Assembly (NCBI RefSeq): GCF_052324685.1
Contig: NC_135212.1
Coordinates: 45,386,212 to 45,450,211, forward strand
Direction of reading: 5' to 3'
Length of the DNA stretch: 64,000 nt
Source of the DNA: Brachyhypopomus gauderio
Taxonomy: Eukaryota; Chordata; Actinopteri; Gymnotiformes; Hypopomidae
In this document: positions 1 to 15,224 of the stretch, piece after piece
Layout: every line of letters starts with the position of its first letter
How positions within the stretch are numbered: the first letter of the stretch is position 1
Position numbers and translations under genes: made by a program
Notes under the pieces: generated by a model
The model's input: the letters and a program-made list of their open reading frames with translations, nothing else
Databases searched by the model: none
Told to the model about the DNA's origin: nothing

Positions 1-99
1 GAGTTTCCCGAAACGTTCTTAGCGCTAAGTACTTCTTAACCTCGTACGTTTCATACAAGGTTACAAAGTACTTAGCGCTACGAACGTTTCGGGAAACTC
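1..99. mobile_element. Palindromic MITE, Harbinger-like terminal repeats
   Basis: Nearly perfect inverted repeat: bases 1-34 (GAGTTTCCCGAAACG...) are the reverse complement of 66-99 with one visible mismatch, around a loop of about 30 bases. The same motif family (TTTCCCGAAAC, AAGTACTTCTTAACCTCGTAC) recurs at 22879-23040 and 27500-27625, next to a degraded Harbinger transposase, so this is probably a non-autonomous Harbinger-type copy. The left end touches the window edge, so the true terminus and any target duplication cannot be seen. Confidence 0.65.
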
Positions 100-2040
100 C
101 CCCCAGTAGATTTTTCATGTACTCAGTTTTAGGGTGTTGAACAGTACTGCAAATTTCAAACTGTGCTATGCTCAATTTTTAGTTATGGTTCCATAGTGAG
201 TTTCCTAAAAAGCATCTAAGTTGAAAAGTTATCACATTACTGAGTAGTGACTCACTTTTAACATTATTCCCAATATTTACATAATAATTCGTATACACTA
301 CTTTAATATTACTTACTTTACGTAATATGCCTTAAGTCCAACAGAAAAGAAGTACTTTTAAAAAGTTTAGTTTTTTAAAACATTTAATCAGAGTTTCATA
401 ATGCAGCTAGCATAAACGTACTGGACTCCAAGGAGTTTTCAGAAGTGCGTTTGTCCCTCTGCGTTAGCTGTCCCACATTCCCTCTCTCTATTGCCTTCCT
501 GGTTTCCTGGCATTGCCAAATACACCCATAAAAATGGCACATAGCACATGTGTTGTCCATCTTGTCCTCAGGGAACCCCAGCCACACCAGTCTGTCTTGT
601 TGCACTTTATCATGAGTCTGATTCAAATAATCAAGGGCTGCATGTAAAAACCTCCTAGCTTGGAGTAATTACAGACACTCTCCGTGGGGATGGATTTGAA
701 AACCTCTGTCAAATGTCCGCGCATGTGTAACATAATCAAACAGGAAGTCTGAGGAACAGGGAAAATATCATCACCGATTCAAAGTGTGAAAGCAGACAGG
801 TGCCATCCTCCTCTTCATCCAAGCCTTCGTCATGTTTCATGCCCATTGTTTCCAATGCTGTCACCATCTAAATATTGTTGATCTAATGCCAAATTGAACT
901 GATGTGTTAACAAATAGAAGCCTTATGAGAGTGAAGATATTTAGTAGACCAGAGAAGAGTTCCGTCAGCAGCTTTAACACTGACCCGTGTTCAACATTCA
1001 GTATTGTTCTTATTTGGACATGTAACACAGTAGACAGTGCAGTTTTGGCTTTAAAACTTTTCATTTTGAGTTTCCATCCATCTCGGAACAGGTTTGAAAT
1101 ATTGTTTGATGCAAGAAATGCTCAACATGACAATCTAGAATATACCATTACTTTATCCACAGATTGTTTTTGTGCTAATGTTATTGTATGATTTGAAGTT
1201 ATAATACGCCAACAGAACTGTGTCAGTATTTAGGGAAAGGACAAACAGTATCTGATAAGTTGCATTAACTGATGCCTAGAATTAGCCTAAACCAGTCCTA
1301 TATACATTTAATTAGTTCATCATTCCTAATTTTTCCACTCTATTTTGTGGTTAAGTCAATTGAATCATCAGTCAGCTCTGTTGTGAACTTGAATAGAGTC
1401 TTAAAATTTGTAATTGAATTCTAGATGAACGAATATGAATATGTTGATGAACAAATTTATTTATCTAAACTGTTGAATACAGTGCATAGAATGACATAAT
1501 CATGGTTTCATGGCAGATAAAAATGTTAAAATATTTCATAAATGTTGAATAAATCTTATATAGTTATTCCACACTATTATATCATTACTGATATGTAGAG
1601 TTCACTTGCATTGCCTTTTTCATGCACAGTAATGCAGGTTCTTGTTGTCAAATTATGAAATAAAACGTTGAATCGAAAATTTATGTAATGTGAAAAAGTT
1701 ATGTGAACGTTAAAGTTATGTGAACAGCTCCTGTACTTTTACAATATGCAACTGCGTGAAATCCACATGCCATAGTGTATTGTCTAGTAATTTTTATTCA
1801 GATATTTTAATACGCCATACGCAAAGCTTTTTCCTGAAAACATTTGATCACAATTAAGAACGTCTCGTGAATGTTACTCGAGAATGTTCTCGAGAATGTT
1901 ACCGCTCAGCTTTAACTGTCAATCAATCACTATATTTGTAAATATAAAGAAATCCACGTTCCTCGTGTTTTTGCGAATTGGTGGTCAGTGCAGTTAACAT
2001 TATGAATCGGAAGGGAAAAAATTGCTTATAAGAATGTTAA
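100..2040. other. AT-rich intergenic DNA, no gene seen
   Basis: Short open frames here show no recognisable domain and look like chance. One perfect Pbx-Meis/Prep decamer (CTGTCAATCA, reverse complement of TGATTGACAG) lies at 1917-1926, about 3.2 kb upstream of hoxb13a. A short imperfect repeat of GAATGTTCTCGAGAATGTT type lies just before it (about 1868-1901). Confidence 0.5.
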
Positions 2041-2322
<282 letters not shown>

Positions 2323-2332
2323 ATCTTCATGC

Positions 2333-2396
2333 TTAATGTCTTAGCCATTTAAATGTCGTCTGATAGTTCCACGATTCTGTTTAAGTGTTAAATGGC
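2333..2396 (+). repeat. Left arm of a 64-bp inverted repeat
   Basis: TTAATGTCTTAGCCATTT... is the reverse complement of 3858-3921 with about two differences over 64 bases. It begins 10 bases after the truncated SINE end. Confidence 0.85.
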
Positions 2397-3857
2397 AATA
2401 TTAAGAAACTAAATATTGTAATTAAAGCTACTGTAAATATACTTTTACATGTATTTTTAAATGAACACAATTATATCACTCTTGCGATTACTAAAAACAG
2501 ATGCAAATTCACTCTTAAATAGTGTATCTTGCATATTTAATCATCAGCCCACCGAGAATAGCATTTATAGCTGCAGAAGTTTTGTAGCGTATAGCAATGT
2601 AGCCTATAGCTATACGTCAGTCAGGATCACCTTGTGCATAACATTACAATAACATTCAGTATTAGTCATGTAGTCAAAAACAGGTAAAGGATTTGTGATG
2701 CAAATGTTGCACGTTTGTGTTTGCTTCTCCAATTTAAGTGTAAAAAGAGTACGTGCTAATTCTGCACAAAGGTTTACGTCGTAGCGTAATCATTTGGCTG
2801 CGCACCAAAGCTGTCCACGCCACTTACATAAACTTTACATAACGAGAAACGACTGCCTGAAACGACTACCTTAATAATAGATATCAAACTTACCTCGTTT
2901 TTTTCCTGACGAATGCTTAGTTTCAAAGTTGTTGGGTGCTTTATTTCAGTATAGAAAGTCTTGAAACACCAGTGATATATAACCTACTTAGCTTAAAATG
3001 GACTCAGTATGAAGCTTTACGAGTGGGCAGGACGTTTAGCAATAAGATCATTATAAGGCATTTCCTGGTACAGTAGCCGCCTTGCGCGAGCAACGCGTGC
3101 CTCGAGGCAGCTTAGTGTCCAGAACAGAAACATTCTTGTCCTTTCGCGATTGAATTGAAGTTAAACAATGAGATGTGCAATTACACAATTTTCGATTAAA
3201 ACGTTATTATGTTTATCATCTGCCAACTGAATTCGGTGGTCTAGTTTTCGCTGGTGTAGATCGTTTAAGGTGGTGGGAGTGGAGTGTGTTGGGGTGGGGT
3301 GTTTCTGTGACCATCAGGTTTCTGCCTTCACTTTGTATGCCTGTGGCATGCCAGGCACAGACCTGCGGCCTTGAACTTGGACAGTTTGCTTAAGGAGGGA
3401 CTACTGTCTATGGCTGCTTTCTGAACAAGGCCTTCAGTCACTTTAAACTTGGCCTTGACCTTGAAGGCCCCGCCTCACCTGTAAACAACGACCGTCTGGG
3501 TGTCTGGCAGTGCGCGCGAAGAGAGGGTTCCTGCTTAAGCCTTTGAGAATATTCCAGACTCACAAAAAAAAAAAAAAAAAAAAAAAAACAGGACTGTTTA
3601 AAAAGTTAGTTCAATTTAGATCAACATTTTGTCGTCAGTCAAACATGGCTGATCTAAAAATGCGTAGATTAATAAGCTCATTCGATTCAAAAGTCTATAG
3701 CCCACCGGTAATGATCATTAATGCCGCCGATCCTGTATCTTACACAAAATACCATCTAACACAAAAGGGCCATGCATGTATGCGTGTACAATAGGCCTGT
3801 GCATTTTCTTTGTTGTAGCCTACATATTAATGTGTAAAAGATCAGTAAAGATATAAT
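2397..3857. other. Unit enclosed by inverted repeats, no coding content recognised
   Basis: The 1.46 kb between the two 64-bp arms contains a 25-base A run (3564-3588) and short open frames without family resemblance. A CG-richer stretch near 3065-3530 (CTTGACCTTGAAGGCCCCGCC) might be regulatory. The arrangement could be a foldback transposon or an inverted duplication. Confidence 0.45.
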
Positions 3858-3921
3858 GCCATTTCACACTTAAACAGAATCGTGGAACTATCAGACGACA
3901 TTTTAATGGCTAAGACATTAA
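3858..3921 (-). repeat. Right arm of the 64-bp inverted repeat
   Basis: Reverse complement of 2333-2396; ends ...GACATTAA. No convincing target-site duplication is visible outside the arms. Confidence 0.85.
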
Positions 3922-6368
<2,447 letters not shown>

Positions 6369-9300
6369 TGCGGATCTGAGCAACCAGGCATTTTCTCCGA
6401 GACTTCAGATGGAAGACACATATCGACTTGATTTTTTAAAGATCCTGGGTTCTTTGTGCTCCGTGGATCTCGAGCGAATCGATGGATGGAATAAAATAAG
6501 ATAGGATGAAGGATTTTAAACGAGAACTATACGCCTGTAAATTTCCGTGCCTGCCTGTAACGTTGTATTCGATCGAAGTTGTGTTTTACATGGATTTTAT
6601 AGGCTAAATCTTGAACATGTTGGCATTGTTCATGCAGTAGTATTATTTACACTATGCCAATCAATATTCCCTATAACTATTATGTCGCTTGTAAGACAGA
6701 ATGAAATATATGAAATATAGAAATGCTTAAAACTAAACTCTCATTTATGGGCTTTAGGAATTGCTTGAGTAGATTTATCTTACTTTTTTACTTCAGGATT
6801 GCAAGTATGGTTAATATAAATACGTTACAATATGAATTATAACTGTCCCATCCACAGACCTCTCAGTCATATTAACCTAATACAGAGATAAATAAATAAA
6901 TTATGTTTTACATTTATGAGATTATGTTGAATACATTAAAATCATAGCAAACTTGTTTATCTTACAGTTCAGTTATCAAATATGATTTACTGTACTGACT
7001 AAAAACAATAAGTGTTGTCCTGTAAATGTAATATTTGCTTGCATGTTAATTGCAATCTAATTAGAATGCTATTAGTGCTTGAACCATCTTCATGATAAGT
7101 GGAATGAATTGGCCTCCCACGTCATTGCATTTTTAATATTTTGTAACTAAATTCTGACAATATTTGAAAAGGCACAGTTTTACTGTGTTTTACTGTGGCG
7201 CAGTTTTACTGTGTTTTTTCCACAGTTTTATCTTGCAATGTCTTCAACATATTTGGATGACATTTCAGTTATCAAAATGTTAATTGTGTATATGTATCCT
7301 GGCTGTTTTTTCAGAGCCATAAATAAAGATTTGAGCTCTAATATGCAAAACGCATGATCCGAAATGTTCCTCTACCCGGCTGGAGCGCGGGGGCTGAGCT
7401 CGGGGTGTTTTGGTGTGGGCTGGGGGGAAGAAGCTCACGACTTGTAGACAGACATACTAAATCAGCACATGACCTTGACCTTGAAAGTCAATTGCTCTTC
7501 AGATAAGAGGTGAGACGTCATTTTTACGAAACTACGAATATAAACTATTGCATTGCTCAAATATGGCAACGTAGTTTCCTCATGAGTGCATGACTTTTAC
7601 AGACCTTTTTTTCGCCAGCGGGGAGCATGTTGGGATGTGATTACTCTTCATTTTCCTTTCACGAAATGAAATGCTGATTATGTATTCTCGGCTTCTTACC
7701 TTGACGAACACTTTATAGTGTTTTAAACATTGAGTTGAAAGACATAAATATCTTCCTTTTGTGTATCTCATTCAAGTTAACAGATTTATGACCGATGATC
7801 TACTTTATAATTGCCCGCAGGCGTAAATTACGTTCCTGTCCGAGTCCAAAGCATTTAATTGGGTCATAGCAGTGACACGACGTGCCGCCATGCACGGGTC
7901 TGGATTAGAGCACGTCCAGTATTACTCACTATCTTCATATCATCACCGTAGCATCATCCTGCTTCAACTGGTCTGCTTACACTGAGAGCAGGTTCTCATG
8001 TTCCTGATAAATGTTCTTCACCTAAACCCGTGCAATTATGGACTTTGATAACATTAATTTGAACCCAAAGACAAATTCGGAAATTATGTGTAATAATCCA
8101 TGACGGTATTTTTCAAAAGTATCATGTTTCTAATGACTGTAAATATGTGTTGACATAAACAAATACAACCACGTAAACAATCATGTGCTGGAGTGCCATT
8201 GGTCTCTAAGATTCTCATAAATTACACAACATATTTATGGTGAGACTTAACTAGTCACCATAAACGTGGATAGTTTGTAGACATTTTAACTGACACTTCT
8301 CGCCTCCTTATTTAATATTTTATCCAACCACACTTACACACAGACTTTTAAAACAACATAAAATGTTTGAAATCACACAAAGCCTCTAAATCAAATGTCT
8401 GACTTTTTGTTAAGATAAATGTCCGTTTCACAGGGCCAGAAACACTATGTGAAAACATGAACCATTATCACAGCAATAATAAAATTGAATACTGAAATCG
8501 TGCGTGAATAGCCTACCTCATGAACATCAAAGTTTTTTTTTATATCCTTTATTTGCATTACACATACTTGTAACCTATCCCTAGCAACTCGTGGGGTATT
8601 GACCGCACAAAGGCACGAATGTAGACGTGAATTCACCCGTAGTCTGCCGACAGAATGGGCAATAAATTACTCAGACCCTTCCTTCCACTTCTAGTTAACA
8701 CTGAACTTGACAAAGGCATTCTAACGGCGTGTCTGCTTTGTGTTTGCACTGTAATTTAATATTGGTTCCATTGCTTCTTTAGCAAATTCACGATTCTCAG
8801 ACAAGCTACACAAGTCGATCATTATTTGCCACGAAAGCAAGACTAGTTTCTGCTACGCTACATTTTACAGACCCGTTGCTGCTTCTTACGTGCCAACACG
8901 TAGGAGTCTGGACTGATGAACTGATTTAGCCTACAGGAACGACTATAACAAATCTACTGTTGACGCTAGACGTCCTCTTTAGCTAATGATTGACCTGCTT
9001 TGTTTATGCCACATAGTGACTGCGGTGGCAACATACGTCTAACTAATGTTATTATTAGCCTACTGCTAAAGAAGATTCTAGATAGGATTATCAGTGTAGT
9101 GTTGGTGTAAACATATGATATAATAGCAATTTGTTTAGATAGACTAAGTAAGAATTATTCAGTTGGATAATACAATAACTCATTGTGCAGCAACAAATTC
9201 AAAACTTCATACACACAACCCAGTCTGGTTCGGACAGATGGATAGTTGATCACGTACATTCCCTACTAGTTTTCAATAACAGTAAATAAGCATTCTGGCG

Positions 9301-12173
9301 TTTGGTCAGTGCTATTAAATTATAAGCCTACAGTCCTGAAATAGTCTGCGTAGGGTACATATGCTAACTTTTAAAATGAAGAAAAGTACTATATTTGATT
9401 ACAAATATTCAGAAATGTGAGGCAGTCATGGTATTCACAGAAGTTGGCAGCCGAGAATGAGCCACTGCCCGCTTTAAGAAGGTCGGACACGTCTGTTTCA
9501 AGTTCACGTTCAGATCCCCTCCCCCAATACAAGCACCTCTACCCCACAGATTACCCACCCCGCAGTCTCGAGTGTGTGGGACAGGCTTTTGTTACGCAGC
9601 GGACTTTGCAGTTGAACTTGAGACATCCTGTAAACAATAAGCAGTCTGGCCCCTGTCTGGATAGAGGTGGTCAGTGGGTCCGCCAAGAAAAAACGGAAGA
9701 AGAGAAGAAATGACACTGGACGAAAGGCCCGATACGACGCGTGGAGAAATGTTTGCCAAAACTGACCCTGGCGGAAAATACTGCGCTGTCTGAATAGTAA
9801 CGTGTTGGGGACTATGTGGTGTTGAAACTAGCCTAGTCCTGACATTACCTATGAGTTCTTAAGATTCTTAAAACATTTTCAGCCTTTGTAAGCCGCGTGT
9901 GCTCTTCATTGCATTTAGATGGAATAGGCATATAAAAATAAGGTCGGTTTTTAAAGGCGATGATTATCGTCGTGCCACTCTGAAAGTACTGAAAAAGTGG
10001 GTCAGAATTTCTTAAAACATTCTCATGCCCTATAAGTATGCACTTACTTGTAGCTTAAGCCTTAAGTTAAGGCCATACAAAATATACGCTAGATCTACGT
10101 TTTCCTGTTTCATAAGACGTGAAGTATAAATATTTCTGAACTTGATGCCATTCCGAAAGGACAAAGTTCTCTTTTCAAGTGAAGGCACGTAGTTACTGCA
10201 ATTGAATGGTTCGGAAGAAAATGCGAAAATTGTAATGGAGATAATATTTATTGTCTACTCTACCCTTTTAATCCCATATTAAAATGAACAATATCATCAT
10301 TTATATTTTATCACAGTTCAAGCATGCCCCTTGTGCTTACACGAATGACTTAATAGTTAGCATTTACTTTCTGTGTATGTGTTTTAGAATAATGAAGACG
10401 ATGTTAAAATAATGTTATGAATATATTAACATGTTAAAAAATATGCAAAAATATGGTATTAGCCTATAGAAAGCTGTATTGCCACAACGCATGGAGTCTG
10501 GAAAGGACATTCCAGGTGAGTGACTGAGTACTTTAATAAGATACGAGATCTTAAACATCGCAGTGAAGTTCACAACGTTTTTAGAGAAGCAGGACGTTTC
10601 GGGCAGATGTGCATCGGTTGAGCAAGAAAAGTGCTTCACACTTTGTGAACTTCACCAATATTTTTAATCACACATATCCAAATACACTGAGGATATTGTG
10701 GGATTGTACGCTCAAATTGTATTGAATTAGATATTCTTAAGTCTGGTAATTATTAACTTATTCACACACGTCATTACAAAATGTTCTGTGTTGAATCTGT
10801 GGCGATGTAACCGCTAACTTGTCCATTAAGGGAATGTATCTAATTTTTCCCGTCTTGAAGTGATGTCAACAAAGAGCTATTTACAAGCCTCACTTTATAT
10901 TCTTTCTGCATTCATGTAACATGATGTACATTCAGTCAAATAAGGTTAAGAGCATCTTAAACATATTGCCTTAGAGCAGCTCCCTTTCAATTTAATTAAA
11001 CGGCATCTTTCCAATTAGGATAATTTTGGGTATTTGTGCTAAGTGCATTTGGATTATTGCTAAACTGCTGATTTTCCCAATATTTTGTAACAAAGCCAAA
11101 AAAGTGAATAGGTATAAAATATGGACTTGTTTTTTTTGTCGTTGTTTTTCCAGTTATTCATATTCGGGTGACACGAGCTAATTGTAAGTGATTTAGAATG
11201 TATGCAAATTAAAATATGCTGTATGTCTTCAGTTCTTCTAATTCCATAATACTTCTGAAGAATTAGACTCCCCAATTCTGAATTTAATTCGAAAAAGCAA
11301 ACATTTGCAAATATTTTAATAAAGGGTACGTTGTAAAATATATGGCAAATATGCACTAAAATCGTAACGAAATTAAAGCGATATGTATTACATTTCCCTC
11401 CAGACGTTTGTTTCTCTCAATGACTGTCGGTCAGTGCATTGTGAATTTACCAACCATATTATGGACCGCAAACTATTAGTTCTCAACTTTAGGCATCTGA
11501 ATTGCTTAGACTCGTTTATGATCCCTGTAACATGGCGAGTATCAAAAGCTGAACGTTAGTGTCAACACTTGTTTCATTCTCTTGTTAGAGTATGCAGTAT
11601 ATACACTAATGAATCAAACGTATTCAACACATTTAATGCCTTGGGTGCACAGAGGAACAACTTCAGGGTATCTAATAATGAGCGTTGTAGTTCGCCCGTG
11701 GGTGATGACATCACGCGCTGACCCATCTCGTCGCAGACTAAATACAAGCCTGCTTCAGACAAGATGAGATCAACATCTTTGAGGCAACAAGTCGAGGGCA
11801 ATGCAATAAAAACGACTGGCATGTGGGACACAAATTTTACAGGGCGCTACAATTATGCTGAACCTATTAAGTGAAGTTGTTTTTGGAATGAACTGGGGAT
11901 CTGTCTCTTGTCTTGATTCTCTATTTCCAGTGGGACTGAAATAACTTACCCGCTGAAATCAGTAGGGCCAACAACTGCTGGATGCGTGGTGTGGATGTGT
12001 TGTTTCACTGATATACATTTACTGTGGTAGGAGCGTGGCGATTTGAACCCCACAAGATGCTAATACTCGCTTGTTTTTCTATGTGAACTAAACTAATGAT
12101 TGGGCTGTTCACTGCAGCTGAATACAGTAACCAATGAAAGTTTTTTTTACTTTATAAGTGACCGTATGATACA
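6369..12173. other. hoxb13a 3' flank and repeat-poor intergenic DNA
   Basis: AT-rich throughout. AATAAA-type signals near 6489 and 6889 could end the hoxb13a transcript. A short duplication of CAGTTTTACTGTGTTTT lies at 7176-7215. Two more GC-rich patches (about 7375-7440 and 9450-9780) could be regulatory, but nothing in them can be identified. No open frame here resembles a known protein. Confidence 0.4.
10530..10640 (+). repeat. Dispersed repeat copy (AGAGAAGCAGGACGTTTCGG family)
   Basis: The stretch CACAACGTTTTTAGAGAAGC followed by AGGACGTTTCGGGCAGATGT aligns with 50986-51033 (CACAAGGTTTACAGAGAAGC followed by AGGTCGATTCGGACAGAGGT). It resembles dispersed repeats common in fish genomes. 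The element class is not determined. Confidence 0.45.
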
Positions 12174-12196
12174 TCATATCATATCATATCATATCA
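12174..12196. repeat. (ATATC)n short tandem repeat
   Basis: About four and a half copies of the pentamer CATAT. Confidence 0.85.
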
Positions 12197-12327
12197 GAAA
12201 AGATCGAAAAGGGCGCTGCAAAGGTTTAATCGCAGCTGCTCTAACCCACTAGCGTGTAGAGGACGTGGTCCAGATGTGCACAATACCCACGTGATAGCAC
12301 CTCGTGGCATATCGGGTTACGGAGATA

Positions 12328-12330
<3 letters not shown>

Positions 12331-12390
<60 letters not shown>

Positions 12391-12424
12391 ACTCACTCAC
12401 TCACACACACACACGCACACACTT
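12331..12424. repeat. Compound (TC)n(TCAC)n(AC)n microsatellite
   Basis: About 54 bases of pure TC pass into CTCACT and then CACA units. Confidence 0.95.
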
Positions 12425-12544
12425 TACACATCTCAAAATCATACACACAATACGCAATATGTATTATGAATAACATTTTCACTCATGTTTAGAATTTGTT
12501 CAAAAGACATACAATCTGATAAAAATGTCAACTCTTAACTCTTT

Positions 12545-12925
12545 TTATACTTCTAATACTGCTTCTACTGCTATTTCTTTTACTAACTGTTACCATTACT
12601 GCTACTAATACTACTACTCTTACTGCTAACACTCCTACAATTGCCTAATACTATAGTTCCTAGCACTGCAACCATTGATGTTATTGCCGTTAGTTTTACA
12701 TCTATTACTACTCCAGCTACTACTGGTGTCACTCCCACTACTGCTACGGATACTGTGGTTACTACAACTGCTGACATTACTCCAAATTCTAATGCTAATT
12801 CTGCTATTAATGCTGAAACTAGTACCGTTATTGCCAATTTCCACTACAATTACTGTGACTACTAGTTCTATATTGGCTACTTGTACTACTTTGCTACTGC
12901 TGCTTCTAATACTATTGTTAGTACT
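12545..12925. repeat. Degenerate (TAC/ACT)-type trinucleotide tract
   Basis: About 380 bases made of imperfect TACTGCT, ACTAAT and TACTACT units. It opens long frames on both strands with biased content (Thr/Ala/Ile, Leu/Val or Ser/Asn), the usual sign of a decayed triplet repeat and not of a gene. Confidence 0.7.
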
Positions 12926-13169
12926 ACCAGGGTTTTTATGGTTTTCCTATAGCACAACTTCTGTTTCTCAGAATTTTATCATAGGGCTTGACTGCCAGCT
13001 AAAACAGAGGTGGTGCAAAATTGCAGGGAACGGAATATTCCAGGGTAAAAAAAATCCACTGCTAGCTGAGTGGCTATCACCAGATCAAGTTTGAAATGCT
13101 CCTACTGTAACACTTTTTTCATAAACCCAAATTGAGCTTTAATGGGGTTGAAATGCTTATTTCACACAG

Positions 13170-14260
13170 AGAAAGTATACAAACTGCCCTGCAACCAGCA
13201 GGCTCAGGACAGCTAAGGATCCCAGTGCTTTGGAAGACATCTTGCATAGTCCCAGTATCAAAAACCAGGCACCTCAAAGAACTGAATGATTTCAGAACGG
13301 TAGTACTAACACCGCACTGCAAAAATAATTGGAGTGAATGAATGTTTCAATTTATAGCGCCTTGTCTAGATACCCAAGGTGCTTTACAATTGTTAACACA
13401 GCTACGTTACAGACAACCAATCACACACCGGCGAGAAGCGGCAGCCAATTGCGCACAGCGTACTCTCTACCGGGATCCACAGCCCCCTGGGGGACTGAAT
13501 GGGGTGCAGGAAGGGGAGAGAGGACAGACCCTAGTGGCAGAGCACCATCCACCACTGGGCACACAAGCACACACACATTCATGCACACACACTCAGACAA
13601 CAACTGAGTGGGTGGTTACCTCAGAGTTACCCGGGTTACCTCAGGACACACGTGGACATTAGATTAGATCCCCAACAGTTTGACTGGGGGGAGAGGGGAT
13701 GCCACGATCTACCTGCTCATCCTATTCACACCAGCGTGAGAGTCATGTTCTTTAACTTCTCTCATGATATCAGCACCACCACCCTGTCTGTTGAGGAACA
13801 GTTGTGTGCAGCAAACTGCCCTGTTATCCTAGTCATACGTGTGGTAAAGAACTCCGTGCCAGAGTGGCCCACAGCAGCACAGACACCTTCACCTTCAACA
13901 CCTGTGATTTTACATATGACCCTGAGACATGTCACCTACAGAATGTCTCCGATGACACTTATGGTTGGGTGTACAAGGGAAGAGAGAGAGGAGACGCACA
14001 GGAGTCTGGTGAGCATATTTTTGGACTAGCGTCAGCACAACCATTGCTAACTAAACACTAGGAAGAGAGAAGAGCTCAGGGTGAAAGGTCTGGAAAATTA
14101 GGTGTCTACCATCCAGGGTGAGAACAATGAGATGGTGAACATACAGCTGGATGTCTGTCTGTGTAATAAGCTTGGATGGGAAAGGAAAGCGGACAAACTG
14201 TACAAATAGGACCTGAGAAGGCTGAGGTCCTCTGGTGTGAGAGGCCAACTGCTGAGACTA
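13170..14260 (+). pseudogene. Degraded non-LTR retrotransposon (LINE) reverse transcriptase
   Basis: Broken reverse-transcriptase reading on the + strand. Segments in order: VLWKTSCIVPVSKTRHLKEL then NDFRTVVLTPH (13222-13314); LDPQQFDW (about 13664-13687); SVRVMFFNFS (about 13735-13765); CDFTYDPETCHLQNVSDDTY (about 13900-13963). The last contains the SDD form of the RT catalytic motif. The blocks match, in order, the RT of a LINE family abundant in fish (L2/Rex type; exact clade not settled). The frame is interrupted by stops, shifts and an inserted unrelated repeat at about 13333-13640. No upstream ORF or clear 3' tail could be delimited. Confidence 0.75.
13333..13640. mobile_element. Repeat inserted in the LINE
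   Basis: GC-rich block starting TTTATAGCGCCTTGTCTAGA and followed by TACCCAAGGTGCTTTACAA. It separates the RT segment ending LTPH from the one starting LDPQQF. Its opening resembles a dispersed fish repeat with GCGCCTT..CTAGA..CCAAGG..GCTTTACA. It ends in a CA-rich stretch. The class is unknown and no target duplication was confirmed. Confidence 0.5.
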
Positions 14261-14945
14261 TGAGCCTTGGGTATGTTGAAAGGCGCTTTATCAAGATCAT
14301 TATTGAAATGGTACAATAGAATCAGTCCATATATGCACTGGGAACATGAAGTGGCCAAACACTCCTAACATAGTACAGAAGAGTCTTCACTGTTCACTCT
14401 AATGATAGTCAAGCTATAGGTCATAGCTAACCTTGATCTTGTTGAATTGTTTTGGAATTATTGGAAAATTCAGAGAAAGTCAATCATACTGTTTGTATGC
14501 CCCTAGGATTAATACTTGGACTAATTACATTAACTCATTAGCGCTTTAAATAACAATGCTCCTGTATGGGTGTTATTACAGTATTCCTCACCACAAACTA
14601 ACCCAACCAAAGTAAAAAAGTCTCATATTTTTTAAGTACTTGGTGTAAACACACACTTATACTATATGTATAAGTAAAAATATAGATTATTTCATTGAAC
14701 TGTTTAACTTGCACCATTAGGCCTAAATTAATCACAACTATATGTAATAGCTTGATAGGCCAGAATGGTTTTCTTCTGCATTTAGTGCCAGCTAATTCAT
14801 GGCCTGCTCTTTAGATGTAGCTGCAGATGTTCAGGACAGGGGTGCTCCAGGGCCCCAAAATAACACTTGCACCATTGTACATTAGGAGAGATTCTACTGT
14901 TCACAAGTTGCCACTTTTTTGTCAATTGTGATTTTCACCCCAATC
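14261..14945. other. Intergenic, nothing recognised
   Basis: AT-rich sequence between the LINE and the second SINE. No domain-bearing frame or structured repeat seen. Confidence 0.5.
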
Positions 14946-14983
14946 AAAATTTGTCCTCTGTATTTACCCATCTGTGCAGTTAG

Positions 14984-15038
<55 letters not shown>

Positions 15039-15224
15039 GATTACTAGGGGGTTGTGGTGCACACATGCCCAGAGCGGTGGGCAGCCCAAGCCCGGCACTC
15101 AGGGAGCATTTGGGGTTAGGTGCCTTGCTCAAGGGGACCTCAGTCATGGCCTCAGGCCTGGGACTCAAACCCACAACCCTCCAGTCACAAGTCCAGTTCC
15201 CTAACCACCAGACCATGACTGCCC
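14946..15224 (-). mobile_element. tRNA-derived SINE, full head
   Basis: On the minus strand the element starts GGGGCAGTCATGGTC. It carries an A-box-like TGGTCTGGTGG (15205-15215) and a B box GGTTTGAGTCC (15161-15171), the two RNA polymerase III promoter boxes of a tRNA head. The body CATGACTGAGGTCCCCTTGA and CAAGGCACCTAACCCC follows, then a (GT)n stretch and the tail CAGATGGGTAAATACAGAGG. This matches the widespread fish tRNA-SINE layout and shares its body with 2041-2322. No clean target duplication could be identified. Confidence 0.85.
14985..15034. repeat. (CA)n microsatellite within SINE
   Basis: About 50 bases of AC dinucleotides at the same position in the SINE as the array at 2080-2194. 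Confidence 0.95.

Noticed and set aside
12583-13094. Overlapping long frames on both strands (Thr-, Val-, Ser- or Leu-rich)
   Set aside because: They arise from a degenerate trinucleotide tract that lacks stops in several frames.
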